From assembly GCF_002362255.1 (NCBI RefSeq), contig NZ_LPVV01000007.1, forward strand, positions 36,464 to 100,463: DNA of 64,000 nucleotides, written 5' to 3'. The position numbers were made by a program, and so were the translations under genes. This document shows positions 1 through 8,450 of the stretch, piece by piece (positions within the stretch are counted from its first letter, which is position 1; each line of letters begins with the position of its first letter). Below the pieces are notes generated by a model, which had not been told where the DNA came from, did not search any database, and saw nothing but the letters and a program-made list of their open reading frames with translations. The DNA is from Microbacterium sp. SZ1 (lineage in GTDB: Bacteria; Actinomycetota; Actinomycetes; Actinomycetales; Microbacteriaceae).

Positions 1-354
1 TCGGATGCTCTCGCCCAGGCGCTCGAGAAGCAGGACGTCGCGGCGGTCGCCCTCGCCCTGCGCCACGGCACCACCGTCGTGCCGCTGATCTCGCCCGGCG
101 CTCGTGACAACCCGCTCGACAGCGGCGAGGTATGGACGTACCGCGACCCGAACAGCGGTGATCTCGCACTGCTGCTGTTCAGCGACGCGAAGAACAAGCC
201 CGCGAATCTGCCGCCCGGCGTCGGCATCTACGGCGCCGACTGGCTGCGGAAGTTCCTCTCCGCGCACCCGATCACCACGGTGTTCCTCGACATCGCGGGA
301 CCGCATCCGATGCAGGCGTCGCCCGAGGAGATCCTCAAGGCCCTCGACGCCTGA
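1..354 (+). CDS. SseB-like protein, C-terminal part (5' end outside window)
   Basis: The frame is open from base 1, so the N-terminus lies upstream; about 117 residues are visible before TGA at 352. The visible part has alternating hydrophobic strands ('GEVWTYRDP', 'ALLLFSDA', 'GVGIYGADWLRKFL') and resembles the SseB N-terminal domain of actinobacterial proteins, whose biochemical role is not established. No catalytic motif is visible. It converges on radA with about 29 bases between the two stop codons. The family call is a resemblance only; the missing N-terminus could change it. Confidence 0.5.
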   Translation, partial: SDALAQALEKQDVAAVALALRHGTTVVPLISPGARDNPLDSGEVWTYRDPNSGDLALLLFSDAKNKPANLPPGVGIYGADWLRKFLSAHPITTVFLDIAGPHPMQASPEEILKALDA

Positions 355-383
355 GCTGCCGCGGGGAGTCCCGAGGCTCGGCG

Positions 384-1751
384 TCAGAAGGGCGGGATGT
401 CGCCCTCGTGACGGCGCGACGTGTTGCGGGCGCGCACGTCGCTCAGCGCCGCGCGCAGGGTCTTCGATCGGTCATCGACGACCTGCTCGTACCCGAGACG
501 CGATGCCTCGGACCGGCGCTGCGCCGACTGCGTGACCGGGCGGATCTCTCCCGCGAGGCTGAGCTCGCCGACCGCCGCCACGGTGCGCGGCACGCGGATC
601 TGCTGGATCGACCCGGCCACCGCGATGGCGATCGCGAGGTCGGCCGCCGGCTCCGTGAAGCGCACACCGCCGACGGTCGACACGTACACGTCGAGCGTGC
701 TCGTCTTGATCTGCGCGCGGCGTTCGAGGATCGCCAGCACCATCGCCACGCGCGACGCGTCGAGGCCGTGCACGACCCGCCGGGGGTTCGGCGCCGTCGT
801 GTTCACGGTGAGCGCCTGCACCTCGACCGGCAGCGCCCGGCGCCCCTCGAGCGAGATCGCGACACAGGTCCCCGGCTCGGTGTCTCCCTGCGACAGGAAC
901 AGCCCGGAGGGGTCGGGGACCTCGGCGATGCCGTCTCCGGTCATCTCGAAGCATCCGACCTCGTCGGTCGGGCCGAAGCGGTTCTTGAGCGCCCGGATGA
1001 AGCGCAGCGACGTCTGCCGGTCGCCCTCGAAGTGACACACGACGTCGACGAGGTGCTCGAGCACCCGGGGACCTGCGACCTGACCGTCCTTGGTCACATG
1101 ACCCACGATGATGATCGGCAGTCCGCGCTCCTTCGCGATGCGGATCAGCGTCGCCGCGACCTCGCGCACCTGGCTCGGCTGCCCGGCCGCTCCGTCGATG
1201 AGCGAGGACGACACCGTCTGCACCGAGTCGACGATGACGAGCTGCGGCGCGACCTCGTCGATGTGGCCGAGGATCGTTGCCAGGTCGGTCTCGCTCGCGA
1301 GGTAGAGCTCGTCGTGCAGCGCCCCGGTGCGCTCGGCGCGCAGACGCACCTGCGCCGGCGACTCCTCGGCGCTCGCATAGAGGACGCGGCGCCCCGCGTG
1401 CGCGGCGCGCGCCGCGACCTCCAGCAGCAGGGTCGACTTGCCGACCCCCGGCTCACCGCTCAGCAGGATCGCCGCCCCGGGCACGATGCCGCCGCCCAGC
1501 ACCCGATCGAACTCGGCGACCCCGCTCGTGCGTCGAGGCGCGTCGGTCGTCGTGATCTGCGTGATCGGCCGCGCCGCGCGATCCGCGCTCGGCGCGAGCG
1601 GCGTGACGCGGCTGAGGATGCCGGTCTGCGCGCCCTGCTCCTGCACCGTTCCCCACTGCTGGCATTCGGCGCAGCGGCCGACCCACTTCGCCGTCGTCCA
1701 CCCGCATTCCGTGCAGACGTACGCGGGGGGAGCGGGTTTACGGGCAGCCAT
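384..1751 (-). CDS. radA: DNA repair protein RadA (Sms)
   Basis: RadA is a RecA-like ATPase that processes recombination intermediates by promoting branch migration. The 455-residue protein has the complete family layout. A C4 zinc finger lies near the N-terminus (Cys13, Cys16, Cys27, Cys30, with the WVGRC element). A Walker A (GEPGVGKS) lies near residue 100, followed by the RadA-specific KNRFG motif near residue 255. A Lon-protease-like domain that lacks the Lon catalytic pair fills the C-terminus. Length is normal for the family. It is transcribed divergently from the regulator at 1852, with about 100 bases between them, so it probably has its own promoter. Confidence is high. Confidence 0.97.
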   Translation of the reverse strand: MAARKPAPPAYVCTECGWTTAKWVGRCAECQQWGTVQEQGAQTGILSRVTPLAPSADRAARPITQITTTDAPRRTSGVAEFDRVLGGGIVPGAAILLSGEPGVGKSTLLLEVAARAAHAGRRVLYASAEESPAQVRLRAERTGALHDELYLASETDLATILGHIDEVAPQLVIVDSVQTVSSSLIDGAAGQPSQVREVAATLIRIAKERGLPIIIVGHVTKDGQVAGPRVLEHLVDVVCHFEGDRQTSLRFIRALKNRFGPTDEVGCFEMTGDGIAEVPDPSGLFLSQGDTEPGTCVAISLEGRRALPVEVQALTVNTTAPNPRRVVHGLDASRVAMVLAILERRAQIKTSTLDVYVSTVGGVRFTEPAADLAIAIAVAGSIQQIRVPRTVAAVGELSLAGEIRPVTQSAQRRSEASRLGYEQVVDDRSKTLRAALSDVRARNTSRRHEGDIPPF

Positions 1752-1851
1752 GCAGCCAGGCTATCGCCGGTATCCGACATCCCTATCGCGGCGGGCATTA
1801 TTCACGGCCGGAAGCCTCCGGCGGCCGCGACCGCCGCGGGATACTGGATCC

Positions 1852-2478
1852 ATGGCCAACGGAGCGCCCGTCTGCGGGCCGATCTCGACGTTCTCCCGGG
1901 TGCGCATCCTGCACCTGGTGCAGAGCCGTGCCGAGCGCACGATCGGCGAGCTGTGCGAGGCCACAGGGCTGCATCCGAACACGGTGCGCGAGCACCTGCA
2001 GCGCCTCATCGAGGGCGGCTACGTCATCCAGGCCACCGAGCACCGCACCACCCGCGGTCGGCCGCGCACCCTGTACAGCGCGGCGACGGGCACGGGTGAC
2101 GCGTCGAGCCCCATCGCGCGCGACAAGGCGAAGGCCGCGGCCCAGCGGGGCGATCTGCTCCGCCGGATGCTGCCGGGCACGGCATCCGCGCTCGGTCGCG
2201 ACGCGACCTACCAGCTGGATGCCCTGATCGAACACCTGGAGGAGAGCGGCTTCGAGCCCGTCGTCGACGACGAGCAGCTCACGGTCGACCTCAGCCCCTG
2301 CCCGCATGCCGCGGGCCGTGCCGAAGACCGTCCGATGCTGTGCTCCGTGCACATCGGCCTCATGCAGGGGGTGCTCACCGAAGCCGGTGGGCCGCTCGCC
2401 GCCGAGGCCGTGCGCACCTCCGACCTGCCGGAGGACTGCACGGTGCAGCTGCGTCTCACGGAGATGACCGCCGCCTAG
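1852..2478 (+). CDS. ArsR/SufR-like helix-turn-helix regulator with C-terminal Cys/His cluster
   Basis: This 208-residue protein has a winged helix-turn-helix at about residues 12-75 (recognition helix near 'HPNTVREHLQRL'). The C-terminal region carries Cys150-Pro-His152 and Cys164-x2-His167 followed by a hydrophobic helix. That spacing recalls the iron-sulphur-binding tail of SufR-type regulators; cluster binding is inferred. The ATG at 1852 is chosen because upstream in-frame codons lie inside the radA leader. The gene sits directly ahead of cydA in the same direction, so it may be a redox- or metal-responsive regulator of the cytochrome bd operon. A simple zinc-structural role for the Cys/His residues is the alternative. 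Confidence 0.8.
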   Translation: MANGAPVCGPISTFSRVRILHLVQSRAERTIGELCEATGLHPNTVREHLQRLIEGGYVIQATEHRTTRGRPRTLYSAATGTGDASSPIARDKAKAAAQRGDLLRRMLPGTASALGRDATYQLDALIEHLEESGFEPVVDDEQLTVDLSPCPHAAGRAEDRPMLCSVHIGLMQGVLTEAGGPLAAEAVRTSDLPEDCTVQLRLTEMTAA

Positions 2479-2502
2479 CGCGCGTCACCTGATCGACGGT
2501 CA

Positions 2503-2521
2503 GCCGCCCGACGGGGGCGGC
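2503..2521. terminator. Short GC-rich hairpin between regulator and cydA
   Basis: A perfect 7-bp inverted repeat (GCCGCCC / GGGCGGC, 5-nt loop) sits 24 bases after the regulator stop and about 48 bases before cydA. There is no clear U-tract, so it may be a weak terminator or an attenuating structure in the cydA leader. Confidence 0.35.
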
Positions 2522-2568
2522 AGACCTCTCACCGGCGTACCCGCAGACAGAGAAGAAGGAGTGGTCCC

Positions 2569-3984
2569 ATGGAATGGCTCGACCCGCTCGCACTGTCCCG
2601 ATGGCAGTTCGGTCTGACGACCGTCTACCACTACCTCTTCGTGCCGCTCACGATCGGCATGGCGCTCGTCGCGGCGATCTTCCAGACCGCGTGGGTGCGG
2701 ACCGGCAAGGTGCAGTACCTGCACCTGACGCGCTTCTTCGGCAAGATCTTCCTCATCAACTTCGCCATGGGCGTCGTGACCGGCATCGTGCAAGAGTTCC
2801 AGTTCGGCATGAACTGGTCGGACTACTCCCGGTTCGTCGGCGACGTGTTCGGCGCCCCGCTGGCTTTCGAGGGTCTGCTCGCCTTCTTCTTCGAGGCCAC
2901 GTTCATCGGGCTCTGGATCTTCGGGTGGGACAAACTCCCGCAGAAGCTGCACCTCGCCACGATCTGGTGCGTCTCGATCGGCAGCATCCTGTCGGCGTAC
3001 TTCATCATCGCCGCGAACGCCTTCATGCAGAACCCGGTCGGCTACGTCTTCAACCCCGAGACCAACCGCGCGGAGCTCACCGATTTCTGGGCGCTGCTGA
3101 CCAACCCGGTCGCGCTCGCCGCCTTCCCGCACACGATCTTCGGCGCGCTCATGTTCGCCGCGGGCGTCGTGATCTCGGTGTCGGCCTGGCACCTGGCCCG
3201 TGGGCAGCACTTCGACACCATGCGCATCTCGCTGAAGTTCGGCCTGTGGGCGATGATCGTCTCGACCGCCGGCGTCGTGCTCACGGGCGACCAGCTGGGT
3301 CTCGCGATGTACGCGGCGCAGCCCATGAAGATGGCTGCGGCCGAGGCGACGTTCAACACGGTCTGCGGACCGGACGCCTCGTTCAGCCTCTTCACGCTCG
3401 GCACCCCCGACGGCAGCTCGGAGCTGTTCAGCATCCGCGTGCCGTACCTGCTGTCGCTGCTGTCGACGCACACCTTCGACGCCTGCGTGCACGGCATCAA
3501 CGACCTCAACGCCGAGTACGCGACGACGTACGCCGACACCGGCCTCACCGAGTTCGCGCCCATCCTCTGGGTCACGTACTGGGCGTTCCGCTGGATGATC
3601 GGCCTCGGCATGGCGGCCGGCCTCGTCGCCGTCGTCGGCCTGTGGCTGACCCGCAAGGGTGCCTCGAAGCCCCCGGCACAGTGGATGTGGAAGCTCGCGA
3701 TCTGGTCGTTCCCGCTCGCGCTCGCCGCCAACATCATGGGCTGGGTCTTCACCGAGATGGGCCGCCAGCCGTGGATCGTCTTCGGGCTCATGACCACCCG
3801 TGACGGCGTCTCGCCGGGCGTCACCGGCGTCGACGTGCTGATCTCTCTCGTCGCGTTCACCGCGATCTACGCCGCTCTCGCGATCGTCGAGGTGCGCCTG
3901 ATCGTCAAGGCCGCGCAGAAGGGTCCGGACACCGACGAGCAACCCCACGAGGAGACGGCACAGCTGCCGTCGGTCGTGTACTGA
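2569..3984 (+). CDS. cydA: Cytochrome bd ubiquinol/menaquinol oxidase subunit I
   Basis: CydA is the haem-bearing, quinol-oxidising subunit of the high-affinity bd terminal oxidase in the cytoplasmic membrane. The 471-residue protein shows His21 near the N-terminus and His188 ('FPHTIFG'), matching haem-ligand histidines. The family signature GRQPW is at residues 398-402. The quinol loop is short, as usual in Gram-positive enzymes. Several long hydrophobic helices are visible. An AGAAGAAGGAG ribosome-binding site precedes the ATG. cydB follows after 14 bases and cydDC overlap after it, which indicates one operon. Expression probably rises at low oxygen (family knowledge), perhaps through the regulator just upstream. 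Confidence 0.97.
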   Translation: MEWLDPLALSRWQFGLTTVYHYLFVPLTIGMALVAAIFQTAWVRTGKVQYLHLTRFFGKIFLINFAMGVVTGIVQEFQFGMNWSDYSRFVGDVFGAPLAFEGLLAFFFEATFIGLWIFGWDKLPQKLHLATIWCVSIGSILSAYFIIAANAFMQNPVGYVFNPETNRAELTDFWALLTNPVALAAFPHTIFGALMFAAGVVISVSAWHLARGQHFDTMRISLKFGLWAMIVSTAGVVLTGDQLGLAMYAAQPMKMAAAEATFNTVCGPDASFSLFTLGTPDGSSELFSIRVPYLLSLLSTHTFDACVHGINDLNAEYATTYADTGLTEFAPILWVTYWAFRWMIGLGMAAGLVAVVGLWLTRKGASKPPAQWMWKLAIWSFPLALAANIMGWVFTEMGRQPWIVFGLMTTRDGVSPGVTGVDVLISLVAFTAIYAALAIVEVRLIVKAAQKGPDTDEQPHEETAQLPSVVY

Positions 3985-3998
3985 GAGAAGGAGACGTC

Positions 3999-5027
3999 AT
4001 GGATCTCGCAACGCTCTGGTTCTTCATCGTCGCCTTCTTCTTCGTCGGCTACTTCGTGCTCGACGGGTTCGACTTCGGCGTCGGCATGTCGCTGCCGTTC
4101 CTCGGCAGAGACGACGTCTCGCGCCGCCAGGTCATCAACACGATCGGCCCGGTGTGGGATCTCAACGAGACCTGGGTCATCGTGGCCGGTGCGATCCTGT
4201 TCGCGTCGTTCCCCGAGTGGTACGCCACGCTGTTCAGCGGGTTCTACCTGCCCTTGCTGCTGATCCTGCTCGCGCTCATTCTGCGCGGGGTGTCGTTCGA
4301 GTACCGCCATCAGCGCGACGACATCGCCTGGAAGCGCCGCTTCGACCGCATGATCGTGATCGGCTCGACCGTGCCCGCCCTGCTGTGGGGCGTCGCGTTC
4401 GGCAACATCGTGCAGGGTGTCGCGCTGAACGCCGACCACGTCTACGTCGGCGGGTTCTTCGCGCTGCTCAATCCGTACGCGCTGCTGGTCGGGGTCACGA
4501 CGCTGCTGCTGTTCTTCCTGCACGGCGTGCTGTTCGTGGCGCTCAAGACCGACGGGCAGGTGCACGAGGACGCCCACCGTCTGGCCAAGCTCGCGGCAGG
4601 TCCGACGGTGCTCGCCGCCGCCGGCACCGTCGTCTGGACGGCCGTCATCGCGATGAACCGCGAGGCGCCGCTGCTGTGGCTCGTGCTCGGGGCGGGCGCT
4701 CTCGCCGCCGTCGCGCTGGTCGCGGCGGTCGGGTTCTCGCTGGTGCGGCGGGACGGCTGGGCGTTCGTCTCGGGCATGGTGACCGTGATGCTGGCGGTCG
4801 TGATGCTGTTCGCCGCGCTCTTCCCGTACGTGATGCCCTCGACGATCGACCCGGCCTACAGTCTGACGATCGCGAACGCCTCGAGCACGCGCTATACCCT
4901 GGAGATCATGAGCTGGACGGCGCTGATCGCGACTCCGCTCGTGCTCGCCTACCAGGCGTGGACCTACTGGGTGTTCCGCAAGCGTGTCACCCGCCGTTCG
5001 ATCGAGGGGGCTCCGGCGCACGCGTGA
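3999..5027 (+). CDS. cydB: Cytochrome bd oxidase subunit II
   Basis: CydB is the second integral membrane subunit of the bd oxidase and stabilises the haem-containing subunit. The 342-residue protein begins with the family hallmark 'YFVLDGFDFGVGM' in the first transmembrane helix and has about eight further hydrophobic segments. Length is typical. A GAGAAGGAG ribosome-binding site lies 6-7 bases before the ATG. The TGA stop overlaps the GTG start of cydD (GTGA), so cydB and cydD are probably translationally coupled. Confidence 0.97.
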   Translation: MDLATLWFFIVAFFFVGYFVLDGFDFGVGMSLPFLGRDDVSRRQVINTIGPVWDLNETWVIVAGAILFASFPEWYATLFSGFYLPLLLILLALILRGVSFEYRHQRDDIAWKRRFDRMIVIGSTVPALLWGVAFGNIVQGVALNADHVYVGGFFALLNPYALLVGVTTLLLFFLHGVLFVALKTDGQVHEDAHRLAKLAAGPTVLAAAGTVVWTAVIAMNREAPLLWLVLGAGALAAVALVAAVGFSLVRRDGWAFVSGMVTVMLAVVMLFAALFPYVMPSTIDPAYSLTIANASSTRYTLEIMSWTALIATPLVLAYQAWTYWVFRKRVTRRSIEGAPAHA

Positions 5028-6640
5028 AACCCGTCGACATCCGGCTCATCCGGTACGCGAGCGCCGCGCGGGGGTTCCTGCTCCTGTCGGGCGTGATCGG
5101 CGTCGTGCAGACGGCGGTCACGATCGCTTTCGCCTGGATGCTGACGGATGCCGTGACCGGCGCCCTCGCGGGACGCGACGTGACGGCATCCCTGCTGTCG
5201 CTCCTGGGTCTCGCGCTGCTGCGCGGCGCGCTCATCGCGGCGTCTGACGCTGCGGGCACCAGGGCGGCGGCGAGGACCGGGCTGCAGTTGCGCTCGGCGC
5301 TCATCGCCGCGATCGGGCGCCTCGGGCCGGGCTGGCTCGCGCAGCGGAACCGCACCGAACTCGCCGTCACCGCCGGGCACGGGCTCGAAGCGCTCGACGC
5401 GTACTTCGCCCGGTACATCCCGCAGCTCGTGCTCACCGTCGTCGCGACCCCGGTGATCCTCGCCGTGATGTGGTGGCAGGACTGGCCGAGCGGACTCACG
5501 GCCGCGATCACCCTGCCGCTCATCCCGCTCTTCCTCATCCTCATCGGCATCGCGACCCGCACGGTGCAGCGCCGACAGTGGCAGACGCTGCAGCGACTCG
5601 CCGCCCGATTCGCCGACACGGTCCAGGGACTCGCGACGCTGCGGCTGTTCGGGCGTGAGCGCCGCGCCGCCGCGCAGATCGAGCAGACGGCCGACGACTA
5701 CCGTCGCGAGACCATGAAGGTGCTGCGGTTCTCGTTCCTGTCGGGGTTCGCGATGGAGCTGCTGTCGTCGCTCGCCGTGGCGCTGATCGCGGTCGCGGTC
5801 GGGTTCCGCCTGCTGTCGGGCGACCTGTCTCTCGAGGTGGGGCTGTTCGTGCTGCTCCTCGCGCCGGAGGCGTTCCTGCCGATCCGTCAGGTAGGGGTGC
5901 AGTTCCACGCCGCGGCCGAGGGCGTGGCGGCGACCGAGGACGTATTCGCGGTGCTCGACGAGGCGGGACATTCTCCCCGCGTTTCGTCTCGCTCCGCTCG
6001 CTCGACGACCGGGGGAACACCCATCCATGGTCCCCTCGTCGTCGCCGACCTCCGGGTGCGCGATCTCCCGCCCGTCTCCTTCACCGCCGCCCCCGGCACG
6101 GTCACGCTCATCGAGGGTCCGAGCGGAGCCGGCAAGTCGAGTCTGCTCGCCGCCCTCCGCGGCGCGGTCGCGTTCGAGGGGACGGCCGCCGTCGGCGGCG
6201 CCGACGTGCGCGACCTGTCGCCCGCCGACTGGCTGGCGTGGGCGGGACAGCGTCCGCAGCTGAGTCGCGGAACCATCGCCGCGAACGTGGCGCTCGGGGA
6301 CGCGGAACCGGATGCCGACGGCATCCGTCGCGCACTGGCGTCCGCGTGCGCCGACGATCTCGACCCCGCGCTGGAGCTCGGCGTGCAGGGGAGCGGGCTG
6401 TCGGGCGGGCAGGCGCAGCGCGTCGCCGTCGCGCGGGCGCTGTACCGGCAGTCGCGCCGACCCGAGGCGGTGCTCGCCCTCGACGAGCCATCGAGCGCGC
6501 TCGACGCCGCGACCGAGCAGCGGCTCTGGGACTCGCTGCGCGAGCGGGCGGATGCCGGAGCCACCGTGCTCGTCGTCTCGCACCGCCGCTCGGCCCGCCG
6601 CATCGCCGACCAGGTCGTCGAGCTGGGGGTGCGGGTGTGA
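5024..6640 (+). CDS. cydD: Thiol reductant ABC exporter subunit CydD
   Basis: CydD pairs with CydC to export cysteine/glutathione-type thiols needed for cytochrome bd assembly. The 538-residue half-transporter has six predicted membrane helices in residues 1-300. The nucleotide-binding domain follows, with Walker A GPSGAGKSS near residue 368, the ABC signature LSGGQAQR near 460 and Walker B 'LALDEPSSALD'. The GTG start is chosen because it overlaps the cydB stop by 4 nt. Unusually, the linker between membrane and ATPase domains (about residues 319-331) is encoded by a copy of a palindromic repeat that also occurs after cydC. The frame stays open through it, so the gene looks functional. Confidence 0.93.
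   Translation: MKPVDIRLIRYASAARGFLLLSGVIGVVQTAVTIAFAWMLTDAVTGALAGRDVTASLLSLLGLALLRGALIAASDAAGTRAAARTGLQLRSALIAAIGRLGPGWLAQRNRTELAVTAGHGLEALDAYFARYIPQLVLTVVATPVILAVMWWQDWPSGLTAAITLPLIPLFLILIGIATRTVQRRQWQTLQRLAARFADTVQGLATLRLFGRERRAAAQIEQTADDYRRETMKVLRFSFLSGFAMELLSSLAVALIAVAVGFRLLSGDLSLEVGLFVLLLAPEAFLPIRQVGVQFHAAAEGVAATEDVFAVLDEAGHSPRVSSRSARSTTGGTPIHGPLVVADLRVRDLPPVSFTAAPGTVTLIEGPSGAGKSSLLAALRGAVAFEGTAAVGGADVRDLSPADWLAWAGQRPQLSRGTIAANVALGDAEPDADGIRRALASACADDLDPALELGVQGSGLSGGQAQRVAVARALYRQSRRPEAVLALDEPSSALDAATEQRLWDSLRERADAGATVLVVSHRRSARRIADQVVELGVRV
5979..6015 (+). repeat. Intragenic copy of a palindromic-repeat arm
   Basis: This 37-base stretch inside cydD matches bases 8341-8377 at 35 of 37 positions, by direct reading. 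It begins GCGTTTCGTCTCGCT and ends ACGACCGGGGG. Here only one arm is present. It is read in frame as a Ser/Arg/Thr-rich linker between the two CydD domains. Confidence 0.8.
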
Positions 6641-8313
6641 GCGGCATCCGATCCGAATCGCGCGCGCTGCGCATCCGCGAGGTGCTGCGGCTCGCACAGC
6701 CGCCGCTCCTGCGTTTCCTCCCCGGGCTGATCTGGGGTGTGCTCTCCGCCGGTGCCGCGGTGAGCCTGCTCGCGGTGAGCGGCTGGCTGATCGTGAGCGC
6801 GTCGATCGTCGACTCGCTCGTTCCGCTGTCGATCGCAGTCGTCGGGGTGCGGTTCTTCGCGGTGACGCGCGCCGTGACGCGGTATCTGGAACGTCTCAGC
6901 GGGCACGACGCCGCGCTGCGGCAGCTCGCCGACACCCGCGCCGACATGGTGCGGCGACTCACTCCGCTGTCGCCCGCCGGACTCGGACGCACCGACCACG
7001 GGCGGGTGCTGTCGGCTCTCGTCGACGACGTCGAGAACCTGCAGAATCTGCCGCTGCGGGTCGTGCAGCCCTTGGCCGTGTCGGGCGTCGTCGCACTCGG
7101 CGCCGTCGGTTTCCTGTTGTTCGTGTCGGTACCTGCGGCCCTCACGCTCGCGGTGTGCCTCGTCGTCGCCGCGCTGGCCGCCATCGGGCTCGGCTGGCTG
7201 TTCGGCTCGCGGGCCGAGGCGGTCGTGTCGACCCGCCGCGGCGACCTGACCGCCGCGCTGACCGACTACATCGGCGGGCTCGACGTGCTGCTCGCCTACG
7301 GCGCAGAGCCCCAGGCGCGGGAGCGAGTGCGCGAGGCGGACGCCGCGCTGCGTCGGGCCGTGGGCCGGGCGTCGCTCGCTCAGGCCGTCGCCGCGGGAGT
7401 CGTGTCGGCCGTGGCCGGCGCGGCATCCGTCTGGGCGCTCGCGGTCGCGGCCCCCGGCCTGGCCACCGGGGCGATCGACGGTCCGTGGCTCGCTGTGGCC
7501 GTGCTCGTGCCCATGGTGGCGTTCGAGGTGTTCGGGGCGGTGCCGATCGCCGCGGCATCCTGGCGCAGCGTGCGCGCGAGCGCCGAGCGCATCGTCGACG
7601 TGCTCCCCGACCGGATGCCGGAGCAGCTGCGGTCCGACGACGGAGCCGACACGGAGATCGACGGAACGCCCGCTCTGCGATTGCACGATGTGCGCGCGCA
7701 GTGGCCCGGCGGGGCGCCCGCACTGCGCGGCGTCGACCTGGAGCTGCGGCCGGGGGAGCGTGTGCTGATCTCGGGGCCGAGCGGGGCTGGCAAGAGCTCA
7801 CTCGCCGCAGTGCTCGTCGGTTTCCTGCGCGCGGAGGGGACGTACACGGTCGGTGGGATCTCGGCTGACGAGCTCTCGGGCCCCGCGCTGCGGCGCACGA
7901 TCGGGCTGTGCGAGCAGAGTCCCCAGCTGTTCGACGAGGACGTCCGGCAGAACCTGCTGTTCGCGAGGGACACCGCGACCGACGAGGAGCTCCTCGCCGT
8001 GCTCGACCGGGTCGGGCTCGGGGAGTGGGTGCGAGAGCGCGGCGGTCTGGATGCCCGGGTGGGCGACCGCGGCGGGCTGGTGTCGGGCGGACAGGCGCAG
8101 CGCATCGCACTCGCCCGGGCGCTGCTGCGCGGATTCCCCGTCCTCGTGCTCGACGAGCCGACCGCGGGGGTGGACCCTGACGCATCGGACGCCCTGCTCG
8201 CGGACCTGCTCGGAGCGGCGGGGGAGCAGTCGGTGCTGCTCATCTCGCACGTCGCGCCGCCCGAGGGCAGCGTCGACCGCGTCGTGCGGCTGGAGGACGG
8301 TCGCACGGTCTGA
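6637..8313 (+). CDS. cydC: Thiol reductant ABC exporter subunit CydC
   Basis: CydC is the heterodimer partner of CydD. The 558-residue protein has an N-terminal six-helix membrane domain with a charged cytoplasmic loop around 'TRYLERLSGHDAALR'. The ATPase domain has Walker A GPSGAGKSS near residue 387, signature VSGGQAQR near 487 and Walker B 'VLVLDEPTAGVD'. The GTG start at 6637 overlaps the cydD stop (GTGA). The next gene lies on the opposite strand beyond an inverted-repeat element, so cydC is the last gene of the cydABDC operon. Confidence 0.93.
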   Translation: MSGIRSESRALRIREVLRLAQPPLLRFLPGLIWGVLSAGAAVSLLAVSGWLIVSASIVDSLVPLSIAVVGVRFFAVTRAVTRYLERLSGHDAALRQLADTRADMVRRLTPLSPAGLGRTDHGRVLSALVDDVENLQNLPLRVVQPLAVSGVVALGAVGFLLFVSVPAALTLAVCLVVAALAAIGLGWLFGSRAEAVVSTRRGDLTAALTDYIGGLDVLLAYGAEPQARERVREADAALRRAVGRASLAQAVAAGVVSAVAGAASVWALAVAAPGLATGAIDGPWLAVAVLVPMVAFEVFGAVPIAAASWRSVRASAERIVDVLPDRMPEQLRSDDGADTEIDGTPALRLHDVRAQWPGGAPALRGVDLELRPGERVLISGPSGAGKSSLAAVLVGFLRAEGTYTVGGISADELSGPALRRTIGLCEQSPQLFDEDVRQNLLFARDTATDEELLAVLDRVGLGEWVRERGGLDARVGDRGGLVSGGQAQRIALARALLRGFPVLVLDEPTAGVDPDASDALLADLLGAAGEQSVLLISHVAPPEGSVDRVVRLEDGRTV

Positions 8314-8340
8314 CGGCGTCGTCACCCCGCAGGTCGTGGC

Positions 8341-8424
8341 GCGTTTCGTCTCGCTTCGCTCGCTCAACGACCGGGGGTACCCCACAGGCCGCCCTGCGAG
8401 GAGCGAAGCGACGAGACGAAACGC
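8341..8424. repeat. REP-like palindromic repeat after cydC
   Basis: Two arms, GCGTTTCGTCTCGCTTCGCT (8341-8360) and its near reverse complement ending GACGAGACGAAACGC (8410-8424), flank an internal segment containing GACCGGGGGTACCCC. The element begins 27 bases after the cydC stop, between convergent genes, so it could fold into a large hairpin and act as a terminator. The left arm is nearly identical to the copy inside cydD. Confidence 0.75.
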
Positions 8425-8431
8425 GGTGAAT

Positions 8432-8450
8432 GACCTCAGACGCTGAGGTC
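8432..8450. terminator. Small hairpin overlapping a stop codon
   Basis: A perfect 7-bp inverted repeat (GACCTCA / TGAGGTC, 5-nt loop) contains the stop codon of the minus-strand gene ending at 8436. It has no T-run and is a weak terminator candidate. Confidence 0.3.

Noticed and set aside
2500..3948. Long open frame antisense to cydA
   Set aside because: It mirrors the codon periodicity of cydA, is dominated by Asp/Glu/Arg/His as GC-rich antisense frames are, and has no motif or ribosome-binding site.
5960..6030. Frameshift or pseudogene in cydD caused by the repeat
   Set aside because: The frame is continuous through the repeat and both domains are intact.
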